Source of the DNA: Mytilinidion resinicola
Lineage: Eukaryota > Ascomycota > Dothideomycetes > Mytilinidiales > Mytilinidiaceae
Assembly (NCBI RefSeq): GCF_010093595.1
Contig: NW_022985450.1
Coordinates: forward strand, 45,083-109,082
DNA length: 64,000 nt
Direction: 5' to 3'
In this document: positions 35,883 through 47,405 of the stretch, in pieces
Position numbering within the stretch: position 1 is the first letter of the stretch
Layout: the number at the start of each line of letters is the position of its first letter
Made by a program: the position numbers and the translations under genes
The notes under the pieces: model-generated
Database searches by the model: none
What the model saw: only the letters and a program-made list of their open reading frames with translations
Told to the model about the DNA's origin: nothing

Positions 35883-38800
35883 ATGTTTCATCGCCGGCGC
35901 GCTGCGTCAAATCCGGTGAGTGCCTCTTTATCTGTCGGCAGGAACAAACATCACGAGAGCTCCATTTGCGCCTGTCCAAGCTATCCTAAGCTATGCCTCT
36001 CAACATCACACTGACACCATCTCCTCATGCAGCCCACCCACCAGCCCTCGAATCCAAACTCTGCCGCCGCCCTAGCCGCGAGCCAAGCGTTCCTCAAAGG
36101 CCGCGACTCCAATGCCACCCTCTCCAATGCCGCGGCGGCGGCTGCCCTGCGCACCCACGCGACGTCGCCAACGCCGGTTGGCGATATACAGACAAAGCGG
36201 ATGATCCGGAGAGGGTCGACGTCTTCACAGGGCAGCGTTGGAAGTAATCAGGCGCCCGGCTTGCGTAGGCAGTCCAGCTCTGGCTCGATGAGTGAACGCA
36301 CATTTCGCACATCTTCGCCCAACAGGAGCAGCCCCGTAGTCGAGGCGGATCCTAACGCGCCTCCAGTGCCTGCAATTCCACGTGATGTCCCGAGTCCTGT
36401 TGCCCAGAAGCGCGCGTCCAGCCTCGAACCGGTCTTCCGCGGAGCCTCGCCGAGAAGAGGTAGTGGGAGAGGCGTGAGTGTTGACAGAGGAATGCCTGCG
36501 GCTGGCCGTGGCCATACTCGTGGTGGGAGCAGTCTGGCTCAAGTCCTGGAAGTCGATCGCGAGAATAGCATTCGGGGCTCCGTCAACTTTTCCAGGCCCA
36601 TGTCTCCGCCGGCTAGTCCGTCGCCTTCTCCGGTCGTTGCTCCGGGTCGAGCTAGTCACAGTGGATGGTTTGCTTCGCCAATCGTCGCAAACAGGACTTT
36701 CAGAGACGACTCAGCTACGCGCCCGAAGACGTCAGACGGCGCTGGCATCAGAAATTCGTTCGCCCAAGAGTCGATTCGGAACGCGCCGGAAATGCCAGTA
36801 CATAAGAATAGGAGCCAATTTTCCGCTGGGGTGGAAGGGGCTCGTCTGGCAAGCGGCCATATGGTAGCAAGGCCTACGGGAACAGCCGTGGACGAGTATG
36901 CTCGACCTGCAACTTCATCTGGGATTCAAGCTGTCGACCCTAAATCTCCAGGAGCGGTGTACGACCCATCCACGCGGAAGTTCTATCAAAGAGAAGCACC
37001 ACAACCTACGTATCAAGAACCGGTTTACCATGAAGTGGAGCGTCCGCAGAGTCCACCAGTCCAACTAGAGGAGCGACCCGAGAGCCCTCCCATGCGACAA
37101 GATTCATCTTCGGGTTTCCAAACTCGGGCTGGAGCCTTACTTGCTAGAAGGAATTCCGAGGACTATGGCGAGAACGATCAAGAACAGGGTGTACACGATG
37201 CAAATACTAGTCGAAGACTAGATCCCAGTTCTTCTGGCTTGGATAGGGAGCATGCTCAGAATACACCCGTATCGACTGGACCACCCACTACTCCCGCACA
37301 ACCGAGGACTCAAACGCCGACTAATACACTATCTGCGGGAAAGAATGGCAGCATACGCGGCGATAGACCTCAGTCTCTCAGTCCAGGTCGATCAGCACAT
37401 TTTGCGACTTCATCAGTCGAATTGCCGAATGGATTCAAGCATCACCCACCACCAAGGTCGTATTCACCAGCAAAGTCCGCCCTCAAACACTCACCGTCTT
37501 CTTCCATCAGGAACAACTCCCCTGTAGTGATAGCTGCAAGAGGAGCTCCAAGTGAGACGTCAGATAACATGTCTGATGACGGTTCCAGGTCCACTCCAAG
37601 AAGAAAGAAGAATGTGCGAGTTAGCTTCGATGACGGCTTGGTCATTGCAGGAACTTCTGCTTATGGCGAAACATCGCCGTCGTCGCCAGACAATGATATT
37701 GATGATGTCATGACGCCGCGCCCGGCATTGCCATCTTTTGGAAGTGTCCGGGAACGCTCCAGACGGACCGAGGATGATGATCTAGCCGAAAAGGTTACTG
37801 AAACCATCCCATCTTCAATGTCGACGTCTGCTAGTACGATCGGAGAGCCACTTGAGTCTTCAAATGACCATGCGTTAGCCGGCATCATTGCTCATGACTT
37901 CGCATCTAAGAAGAGGGCAGAACCTTCTTCGCCTCAAGAGGGAGCTCGCAAGAGTATCCTACTGGACCCAGTGCCTCCGGAAGTGACATCAGTTGAGGGC
38001 TCAGGTTATGTCTCCGATTCGGAACAGAGCGTAGCTACTCAAGATGAAGGACCAATTTCATCACCCAAGGGGCCATTCATTGCACCAGCAACATCGGAGG
38101 CACCACCCAAGTCGACACTCGAAACTGTCAACGAAAATCCACGCGGAGAGATGGCAGTGCCCGATATTGCCATTCTCCCTGCTACCCCTGGGCCTGAGGA
38201 CGCACCAGAACCTAAGTACATGATGCCCGGAGGATTCCCTGACCAATTTGAGGAGACACGCACTCAAGTCAGAAATCCAGAACCTGCGAATATTGAACCA
38301 AGCACAAACACTCCATCAACTGGCGCCGAGCCTGTGGAAACGATCAAATCAATCGCTTCCCCTCCAGCTATCATCCCTTCGCAATCTATAGTCGCTCAAG
38401 AAGAACAGTCACCAACTAACCAAGAGGAGCCCGACAGCGACACGAGCAGTATCTACAGTGATGCTGCAGAAGATTTCTCAGACGACAAGGCCCCATTTGC
38501 TTCAATTGACGCTGTTGTGGAAAGTCCGATTTCGAAGCCAGTTGGAGGTCTTGCCATAACAACCCCCCCAGAAAGTCCCGGCATGCTAGCACCATCCAAC
38601 GCAAGTCGCGCTATTCAAGATACTGTTACCGCACCCTCTCGTGAGGAAGCGAATTGGAATGATGCAAGAGACCACTGGAATAACTTGACCAAGGCGCAAC
38701 GAGAGACTGTGGGACGTGAAGCAAAATCCGAACCGCCAACGGTATTAGCAGCAGCACCTGTTGTGCCAATTCTACAGCCTGCCAAGGCGAGAAAGAAGAA

Positions 38801-40499
38801 TGTATTAGCTGGTGGCGCGTTCCAAGGCGGACCGCCACCGGCAACTGCTCAACCACGGAAATCTGCATTGAAAAACTCCATGCGCCAGGCCCATGAATCG
38901 ACGGCAGCTGAGCCTCACATCAGGAAGACTATGAGATCAGGGCCCGGCTTCCAAGGAAACAATGCATCTTCGGCTTCAGACACCCACATGAAGAAAAGCA
39001 TGAGGGGTGGTGATACTATGCGATCGGGCATGCGGAACGAACCAGGTCTAGCTGCATCGAGATACAGCAGCCCGCCGGCGGTTCGAGAGCCTCGGGGCGC
39101 TCTGCAGAAGAGGATCATACCACCAGCAGCAGCACCCGCTAAGAATCGCCCTCAATCGGCATCTGGACCTCTTGGCACCTCCGCAAAGCCACCTCGAATG
39201 GCTCCTCTAGGGCGCACGTTTTCGAACGACGATTCAGACCTTTCAGACAGTAGCTTCAAGAGGGAACGGCGCAAACCAAAAGGATCAAACGGGGAGAGGT
39301 ATTCCATGAGACGATCTATGAGAGGTGGACCACCTCCTCCATCAGCTCCAACGCCAACCATGAGACCACAGTCTGCCCACGCGCAGCCTTTGTCACCACC
39401 GCCCACAATGCGGACTTCGATGCGGCCCTCTTCGCCAACGCCAGAGGCGCAAGCAGGCCTCAAGTCTTCTCGTTTCAGTATCAGGTCGTTGTCACCAAGG
39501 GGACGAGGGATAGGGAACTCAAGGCGGAATGGCTCTATCGATGCAAGTGTATCCACTCTTCGAGCTCAGTCTGAGAGACCTGGAGTGAAAACGGGTGGGT
39601 TCGGCAAGAGTTCGAAGGCAAAATCGCCAGCACTAAGCAAACCTGCAAAGCGGTTCCAGAGCCGCTTCGCCGACTCCAGTGATGAAGACGACGACAGGCC
39701 GGCAAGGTTTCAAAGCCGATTCGCGGATTCTGATGATGAGGACGACTACGTCTTACCAGCTGGATTGGCTCCCGTCCGCGGCATCCCAAGGAAGCCAGGG
39801 GAAGAAGACGGTGACTCCACTGACCTCTCCGACGAAGACAGCAGCACAGAGAGACCCGCTGCTAACAAGGACATAGAGAAAGGGGCAGCGACCAACGGCC
39901 AGCCATCTTTCGCATCGAGCACCCTCCGCGACAGCAAGCACGCCGCCGACCCGTCCGACAGCCAACCCATCAAGAAGGAGAAATCCAAACGCGGCTTCTT
40001 CGGCCTAGGCAAGAAAAAGCACTCCACCACCCAACCCGGCGACTTCGCCTCCCAACCCCTACCCATTCCCGAACCCCCTCCACACGCCGTTCGCTCCGAA
40101 CCTCAAGCTCAGCGCCCGCTCACCCCCATCGGCGAAGACGAGAAAGTCTTCGATGCCGACTCCCCTGATACGCCACAGAGCCCCGGCAGCATTCGCAGCC
40201 CCAAGCTGCAACGCCGCAACACGCCGCAATGGGGCCGCTCGACTTCGGACTCCTGGCCTCTGCCTCAGCCCCCGGCGATCGGGCAGGAGGTGAGGCCGGC
40301 GAGCTCAGATGGGGTGTTCCCGAAGGGCCCGAGGGGGCCGAGCATTCTGAGGCCAACGTTGAGCAAGCGGCATAGCTCTGCGGTCAGTGAGGCGCGCATG
40401 GGCGTTGACCCGAAGACGGGGAAGGAAGTGGTTGTGGGACGGACGGGGAAGAAGAAGAAGTTCCCGATGCTGAGGAAGGCGTTTGGGTTGCGTGATTGA
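35883..40499 (+). CDS. Very large disordered protein conserved in Pezizomycotina
   Basis: A tiny first exon (35883-35915, MFHRRRAASNP) splices over a 117-base intron (GTGAGT...CATGCAG) to a single long exon (36033-40499), giving 1499 residues. The N-terminus, with an Ala-rich stretch (LSNAAAAAALR) and TKRMIRRGSTSSQGS, resembles a conserved family of unnamed filamentous-fungal proteins. The body is Ser/Pro/Glu-rich and probably unstructured. Notable are repeated basic RSMRGG-type motifs (~1000-1110), two copies of RFQSRFADS-acidic about 18 residues apart (~1217 and ~1235), and a basic C-terminus KKKKFPMLRKAFGLRD. A scaffold or cortical/cytoskeletal role is only a guess. Confidence 0.7.
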
Positions 40500-41318
40500 G
40501 AGGGAACAACGAATTCGTGAGTCGATCTAACTGGTGGAGGCGGAGGAACTATTTACCCCCATATGACGAGGGCTTTCCATGGCTGGATTTCCTTACCTGT
40601 TGTTTCGTTTGAGAAGAGGGACTATGAGGTCCCCCTAGCACAGCACCCGGACGATTCGGGGACGACAGAAAGGTGTAACAGCACAACCTGTGGCTTTCTT
40701 TCTTCTTTTTAATTTTTGGCAGTGTTTAGAGCGCGCATGGTGCGATGCGATGCGATTGGAGATGGATGATACCTCAGATTCCCGAGAAAGGGGACTGCTA
40801 CTTGCTGAAAACTGGACTACATTCGCTTCTTTGTATACAATTTCGATAAGGTGGGCGATTTGAAGTGGTTCTTACATAATTTATAATCGAGTCGATTACG
40901 CATTTGTTTGATTTGGCTTTCTTTTGCTTTTGGGGGTGTGGGTTGCAGGTGTGGCAGTGACGCCTTGGGGGTCAAGTATATGCTGAAGAAGAGCGCTTCG
41001 TCTACAGCCACCTTAGTCAGGTGGGCAGCACCTCCGCATCTCGTGCAGCCTCATTCTGCTGTGCTTCAGCTCTGCATAGTTTTTACTACTCTACGGGTGA
41101 GGACCCATGGAGTATTAATTCACACGGCATACGGTCGCCATTTATTGAAAACTCCTGCTGCCACCTTTGTAGTAACGCGTACTTAGTTCTTAGTCATTAG
41201 GAGAAGATGCTCTGTTCCAATTGCAGCGTTATCGAGCTAACGGATCACACTAAGAGAGACATTTGCAGATGAGGTGGCTATTTGGTTATGCGACAATGCT
41301 CGCACTCAAGAAGTGCAT
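40500..41318. other. Intergenic
   Basis: 819 bases with the 3' flank of the large gene. No supported gene. Confidence 0.5.
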
Positions 41319-43286
41319 ATGAATCAGCTGATGTACACCTGCGATGAGTGTCAGTACACAGATCTATCAGAAAACGAGCTTCTCGACGGCAGTGAGCGAT
41401 GGCGTGGGATCAACAAGCTATCCATGAACGTATTCTTCGTCTATCGCGGAACTAATCAAATTCACTTTGACGTACTGGCTGATAAGCGTAAGTTCGCGTC
41501 AACACAAGGTTAAGCACTCTCAACTCACTTTGCTTCTATCTAGGTACACCGTTAGCCCGCTACCTGCGTATTCACCGCCGACCGGTTGCTGGGCAGTTCC
41601 TTTCTGCTCCGAACCTGGAAATTGTGCGAGCCTGGGTCAGTGAATGTGATTCTAGTTCACTACACACCACACGTTGCGATCTTGACACATTCATCCCCCG
41701 CCGTTTAGTTGAAATCAAAGAAAGTGGGAAAATGACTCGTCTTCTTATCACATCAGACGACCCACGCTTCAAAAATTCACAAGATGTACCGCGCTATCTC
41801 GCGCTCAGTTATTGCTGGGGCACGCAGAACACCTTGAAATCTCATTTACAGCTCAACAAGTCGACATTGGCAGAGCTTAAAACCAGCATCAACACGAACA
41901 AAATCGCAATCACACTTCAAGAGGCTCTGAGAGCGACCTATACCTTGAGATACCGGTTCATATGGATAGACGCACTGTGAGTGCATGCACTTCTGCGTGG
42001 ATTCAACACTAACACCCTTTTAGTTGTATTATTCAGGGTGATGAGAATGATTGGCAAACAGAGTCCGCCTCCATCAGTCGAATCTACGCCTCTGCCACAA
42101 TAACTTTAGTCCCAGCAGCAATAGAATCCTGCGATGAGGGGTTTCTGGATCGCACAATTCCGCCTCTTTTGCTGGTTTCGTTCAGATCATCACACAGGCC
42201 AGATCTAACAGGAAACTTCTATCTTCAAGCGACTAATGCTGATACCCACATTACGGAGTCCTACTGAGACATTCAGCGCCGGAGATGGAATAAACGAGGC
42301 TGGACATTTCAAGAACTGTTGGAATCTCGACGACTCCTGTACTTCAGCAAGACGATGTTACACTATAGCTGTCAGACTGTAGTGAGAGTTGAGAGTAGAG
42401 AAGAAGCCACGAGCGCAACGGAAGGTTTCTATACTCCTTGGGCTTGGACGCACAAGGAGTTGGGAGTATCAGCTTGGTTTGGTGCGGTCCGGGAATATTC
42501 TGGAAGATTGTTATCAAATCCTTCTGATAAGTTACCCGCTATATCGGCGCGAGCACACGACATCGCTGCACAATCTCAAAGCCAGTACTTGGCTGGCTTA
42601 TGGAGGGACTCATTAGTCCTCGGTCTCCTATGGTACTGCGTGGATCCTCAGGTTGACAAGTACGATAGTGATACAATTCCTACGAAACCCAGATCTGTCG
42701 AGCCCCATCATGGAGCTGGGCGGCCGGCGATGGTACAATTGATTGAATTGGATGTCTTGATGAAGCTACCGACGGACGATCTTTAAAGGTTGAAGCAGTT
42801 GTGTTAGACGCTACAACTAAGGTTCTGGGGAAGAACCCTTTCAGTGAAGTTGCTGCCACCAGCCTAACCCTTAGGGGAAAGCTACACCATACTGGCTTAG
42901 GAAGCCATAAGTTGAACTATGTCCTACTTTTTTCTGATCTTTGGCTGGAAAATAGCAACGCCTATTCTTTGGTCCAACAAGATCAGGACATAGAGAACGG
43001 ATTTGGAGTGTTGAACTGGAATTCCCCTCTGGACGTCCTGGATCACATTCGTAACGAAGGAATCTGGATGATTATGTTGGGGAAGTGGCGCGGCAGAGGT
43101 TGGAATGATTCTAAGAAAGGTCATCCTAAAAGATTTCACCATCTCGACACGACTCAAAGACAGGCTCTTATCAACGTGTTGGTTTGTTTTTCTTCGTTCA
43201 TGGAGCAGGTGAATCTTTCTTCCATGATTGCTCTGAGGAGGAAGTTACTATTGTTTGAGATTCTTATATGTGAATACATCTTATGA
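41319..43286 (+). pseudogene. HET-domain (heterokaryon incompatibility) gene, broken
   Basis: Coding blocks 41319-41487, 41544-41976 and 42024-42786 join across two ordinary introns. They carry the HET signatures YLALSYCWG, FIWIDALCI and RGWTFQELL in the right order, preceded by a conserved LLITSDD region. The frame is interrupted by TGA at 42265-42267, between the second and third HET motifs, and a further TAA at 42784-42786 coincides with a switch to another frame that stays open to 43286 and still looks coding. One stop plus one frameshift make a pseudogene most likely; sequencing error would have to be invoked twice. HET proteins trigger death of fused cells of unlike type. Confidence 0.8.
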
Positions 43287-44394
43287 AGAATTAGACTTGT
43301 CTTGCGTTGTTTTCGACTGAGTTCTCTTACCTCGCAATCAAACTGAAAGACACAAGAATCTGCTGGGCAAGACCTGCTCATACTCAATACCAAAGCTGTT
43401 GCTACCACTCTATTCGGCAGAGATGAGGAATTCCTTTCATTTTTTTGGGCTCAACTGACCATCATAGTGAAACTATTGCTACTTTTGTATACGGTATATA
43501 TATGAGGACTACAGATGCTAACGAGTTTTACGGCACTATCTAGCTACTTAATATAATATATAAATAAATGCTACTAGCTGCTCTAGCTTCCACTACTATA
43601 AGTCTATACTAGTAACTACTAGAATCTAGTTAATTTTTTACTTAAATAGTTAACCTCCTTTACTCCTTTTTCCTATTCCGAGTTAGTGCGGGGCTCAGCT
43701 ATCCGCGTGACCACTAAGCCACCTCTGAAGTGGCGATGAGATCGATCCGGCAGGGAGTGACCTCTTTCCGGGTACCAGAATTGCTGGGTCACATGCGTTA
43801 AATGATCTGATCTGCGGGAACATTAGGTGTGAGGCGGATAGATTGAACCCATTCACGTTTACAAGGCAGGCTGGTGGATGCACGCATGCATGAAACAGTC
43901 AATTATAGATGGATGAGCAGCAGATTTGAAGCATTGTAAATACACAACGTCCCTGCAGTAGGAAAAGGGCGGTGGAGCCCGTTTTGGTAACGGGTGCCTA
44001 AGCAACCAACCATGAGTGCACAAGTACCAGTGGTGAGCATCCAGGTGCAACTTAAGCGTACCGAGACCAAAGTCTTCGTCGAGTGGTCGTCGGGCCGAAA
44101 TCGAGGTGGTGCGAACCAATTCCCAACGTGATCCATCACAGCCTCAAAGTCTGGTGGCTTACGAAGCTGGATAGGATGGGACGAGGTATTTCGCATTCGA
44201 AGACCTCCACATCGTGACCGGTCTGTACCGCCGAGTCACGTTGCTGAATATTTTGTAAGTGGCAGCCCTTGTAAGTTTATCCGAGCTATTTCAGTTTGTG
44301 CGTCTCGATCACAGCTCTCGCGAGCGCATCATCCAAATCATTTCTATTGAATGCCGGATACCTGTCTAAACAACGTGTCCTGAGCACGATCTCT
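43287..44394. other. AT-rich intergenic with tRNA/SINE-like remnant
   Basis: From ~43450 to 43680 the DNA is AT-rich with many CTA/TAG words, like repeat DNA mutated by RIP. Next to it, on the minus strand, is a Pol III A-box-like TGGCTTAGTGG (43717-43727). No gene is called. Confidence 0.5.
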
Positions 44395-45718
44395 TCAAAT
44401 CAGTATTAGCCAGTGTTCACTGTGGCCCGGGAAGGACAGGTACTCGCCATGTATCAGCCTTGATACGTCAATGGATATATGTGACGTGTTATGGCTTCGG
44501 GTGGTGTAGGCAATATTATTGGCGAATATCCCAAAGCAGCTCGCATCTTGGGCGGTTGCTGTGAAATAGTGGTGTGCGGTGCTGGAGAGACATGCCAGAT
44601 CGTGTGGCGGCTGTTGATGTGGTGATTCCTCCAAACCGTCACCACAAAGCGTGATGAGACCTGTCGCAGGCAGCCCTTGAGCATTGAGCAGTCTCGCCAG
44701 GAAGGATCCCGGATGCATTTTGACGGTGACGATGCCCTGAGACCCATCAAAATCCATCCCTATCGTACGAAAGTATCGGGCAACGTCAGAGGCGTTCAAC
44801 CAAGCACAGGACAACCCTCCCGACCATGACCTGTCCACATCGCTCTCAAGTGGCGGCTGAAGCAATTGATTGAAGTTGTCGTTTAAGATCTTGTTCAGGA
44901 GCGCTCTGAGCCCTTCACGCGTGTGGAAATCGAGGACACGGTTGAAAACTCGGTAGAACTCCATCGAGCGGTCCTCGGCAGTGCATACAAGTCGTAGACC
45001 GGCCCGTATTGCTTGGAAGTGCAGCCTTTGGGCAAAGGTAGGATTGGGCGGGTCCATCGATCCCGGAATCCGCAGCTGTGACATGAAGTTGACTGTGTTG
45101 TTGTGAGCCGGCACAAGCTCGCAAGGAAAGCTTTGAAAATCCGATGGTTGATTAGCTGCTTCCCATGGCGCAGCGTTGCGCACAGATTGAACTACCGTCT
45201 CTTCACGTTCCGAAGTACCAGTGTCATGCGGCCTGTCAAGACTAATCTCTGGGGCCAGTGACCCCGTGGTCATTGAACCAGAGCTGTGGCAATCACTGAC
45301 GGTCTGGTCGTCTTCCTGAGGGACATGTGATACTCGAACAATGGTGATGAAGCGTTCAATCGCTCTCTGTACTGCTTTCGTCACCTGCGGATTGTGCTCA
45401 AGCCATCCAGAAGCAACCAACTCATCAGTCAAGGTGAGGAAGCATGCGTTCAAGCCTTCAATCGTCTTGTTAAGACCGGCGATCTGCGCATTCAAAGATG
45501 TTATGGTGTCTTCCTTGCGTTGTCTGAAGGCTCGCTGAGCACGACAGGCCTGAGTTCGTCTCCGCTGTGTGAACTATCAGCATCCCGTGTCCACGCACCA
45601 GCGCTGGCTTACCCACCTTAGCTGCGATCTCGTCTAGCTCCGAAACCTTACGCTTTGGTTTGTGTTTCTTGGGCTGTCTCTCTTCCACCCTGCCCCGGGA
45701 TCCATTTTTGTGATTCAT
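44395..45718 (-). CDS. bZIP transcription factor
   Basis: Minus-strand exons 45718-45617 and 45564-44395 encode 423 residues. The first exon is basic (KKHKPKRKVSEL). The second starts inside the DNA-contact helix, RRRTQACRAQRAFRQRKED, followed by a leucine/hydrophobic heptad region (ITSLNAQIAGLNKTIEGL...LTL). It is an AP-1-like fungal basic region, with Cys at the position usually held by Asn/Ala (RAQACR...). The C-terminal ~250 residues resemble the unnamed domain of pathway-type fungal bZIP regulators. The 52-base intron (GTGGGT...CACACAG) falls within the basic region. A major-facilitator efflux gene lies 1.7 kb away on the other strand and is a plausible target. Confidence 0.88.
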
Positions 45719-46170
45719 AGGGCCCGGCTCTTCACCCAGAATGCTCTTCACCGGGAATCCAGAGCTTCGGTCAACAGGACGGTGTACTGAGAAATAACCT
45801 CCGGCTGGCGGGATGGCTACTTCGCATTCGCGCCAAGAACAGAACGAGTTACAAATCAGAGACCTGAAGCGATTACTGATCGGAGTCGTGGCTCAACATG
45901 CGGTCTCTTGGCAACGAGCCTCCCTGGCACCCCGTCAAGATCGAGCCCAAGTTCCTAAGCGTCGTCAAGTGGAGGGGCTGTTGTGGATAAAGCTAAAAGT
46001 CACGACAGTTGTTTGAACCGGCTGCGGCCTGCTCTTCGGCATGCAAGCAGGCCCTGTTTGTATGACGGATTTTAGGGTGGCTGTTGAGATTTGTCCCCCG
46101 CCCTGCTCCTACATCTTCCCCCTTTCCAGCCCTGGCCTCCTCACCTATCTCTGTCACTGGGTCTATCACC

Positions 46171-46863
46171 ATGTCGCAATCCCCTCCACAGTCGTCTTTG
46201 AGCCCGATCCGGCCTCTGGCAACCCTCATCATTGGAAGACTTCTCACATCGAGCGTCGTCGGCTTCAACCTGTGCTGCATGATTGCAGTGATTTCAGTAC
46301 AGTAACCAACTATTTTGGCAAATACTGAGCAGGAGGAGGATCCGATAGACCTCGTTGAAGCAAGGAACATGGCTCTTGCTACAGAGGGACTGTACGCCGC
46401 GTGCACTCCAGCAATGGCGTGGGAGTATCACTTTGGAGATAGGCCAGTTTTCTACGTGAACTAGTTGCACAGGCCGACGCTTTTCTCGAGTCTCAAGGCT
46501 GGGCAGAACAGCGTCCTAGGCGGGCCGCAGCAGTGACGGCTTCAAATGCTTGGAGAGAACTCGCCCCGCGCAAGAGGCAGCGACGCCAGTAGAACACCCA
46601 GAGCGGCGTCGGAATCACCATGGGGTGGTGACACTTGGGGGCTTGGGACGCTGCGTGCTTATGCTGAGGGTATTGAGGTTGTGACGGCGGGGAGGAGTAT
46701 TGCTATGGGTGGGTCTGAGCGAGGAGAGGTTACAGATCACCCGCCTCATGCTGATGTAGTGGTTGCGCTGGGAGTTGAGAGTGCATCGTTGAGCAACATT
46801 GTGAACGCCAATGATCACTCCGCTGTCTGCAAGACCTCTTTCAAGCCACATAGCACTTGGTAG
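46171..46863 (+). pseudogene. Possible decayed small gene between bZIP and MFS
   Basis: Three fragments read like coding sequence: ATG at 46171 with a hydrophobic segment to ~46300; 46333-46460, containing DLVEARNMALATEGLYAACT; and 46443-46592 in a different frame, containing AQADAFLESQGWAEQ. A fourth ATG frame covers 46546-46863. No plausible introns join the second and third fragments; a one-base frame change near 46445-46460 would be required. No family is recognised. It may instead be a chance set of frames. Confidence 0.25.
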
Positions 46864-47106
46864 TTAAATGTACTTGACGAGCATGAGATGCTTAGTGTTG
46901 ACTTCGAATTACGAATCACGGTCGTCGGGTGGCCGTTTCAAAGACACTGGCCGGGAAATATCTCCGCCATGATGTTATGAGCTTGTTCCGAGTTCGAAGT
47001 CTCATCAGCGGTGTTACTAAGGCTCCGCCGAAAAGCATTGCGCGATCGACAGTCAGCCCATTTTCGTTGAGAGAGCGCCCTTCAGACGATGAGCGCCATG
47101 CGTAGG

Positions 47107-47163
47107 CCTTACTGAGGTCCCCGGTACACAGCTAGCCTTACTGTCGTCCCCGGTACACAACTG
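47107..47163. repeat. 29-base tandem duplication upstream of MFS gene
   Basis: CCTTACTG...GTCCCCGGTACACA occurs at 47107-47134 and again at 47136-47163 with few differences. It is about 250-300 bases before the transporter start and could be a doubled regulatory site. Confidence 0.7.
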
Positions 47164-47405
47164 GCCACGACCGCAAAACCTCAGCCGTAAATACTAAACA
47201 CAAGGTGGCTTGCGGTAGCGGTCGCCAGTAGCCAATTGATGATGATTTCAAATCGAATCCATGGCCTGATAAAAGGGGCTTCAACTGATCTCCCACCTTT
47301 TGTTACCCAACTCCTCTTCAGATCCGTATTGGATAGTCACCCTTCACTCATATTTCGGCCGGCATCGTGTCATCTCAGTCGCAAACTTGTTTGTTGAACC
47401 TGAAG

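Larger units (their letters stand above)
45719..47405. other. Region between bZIP and MFS genes, with gene debris
   Basis: 1.7 kb separating two divergent genes. It contains stretches that read like protein but do not join cleanly (listed separately), a 29-base tandem repeat, and near 47269 a TATA-like GATAAAAGG that could belong to the MFS promoter. Confidence 0.5.

Noticed and set aside
43695..43760. tRNA gene on the minus strand
   Set aside because: Only an A-box-like stretch; no B-box and no cloverleaf could be drawn.
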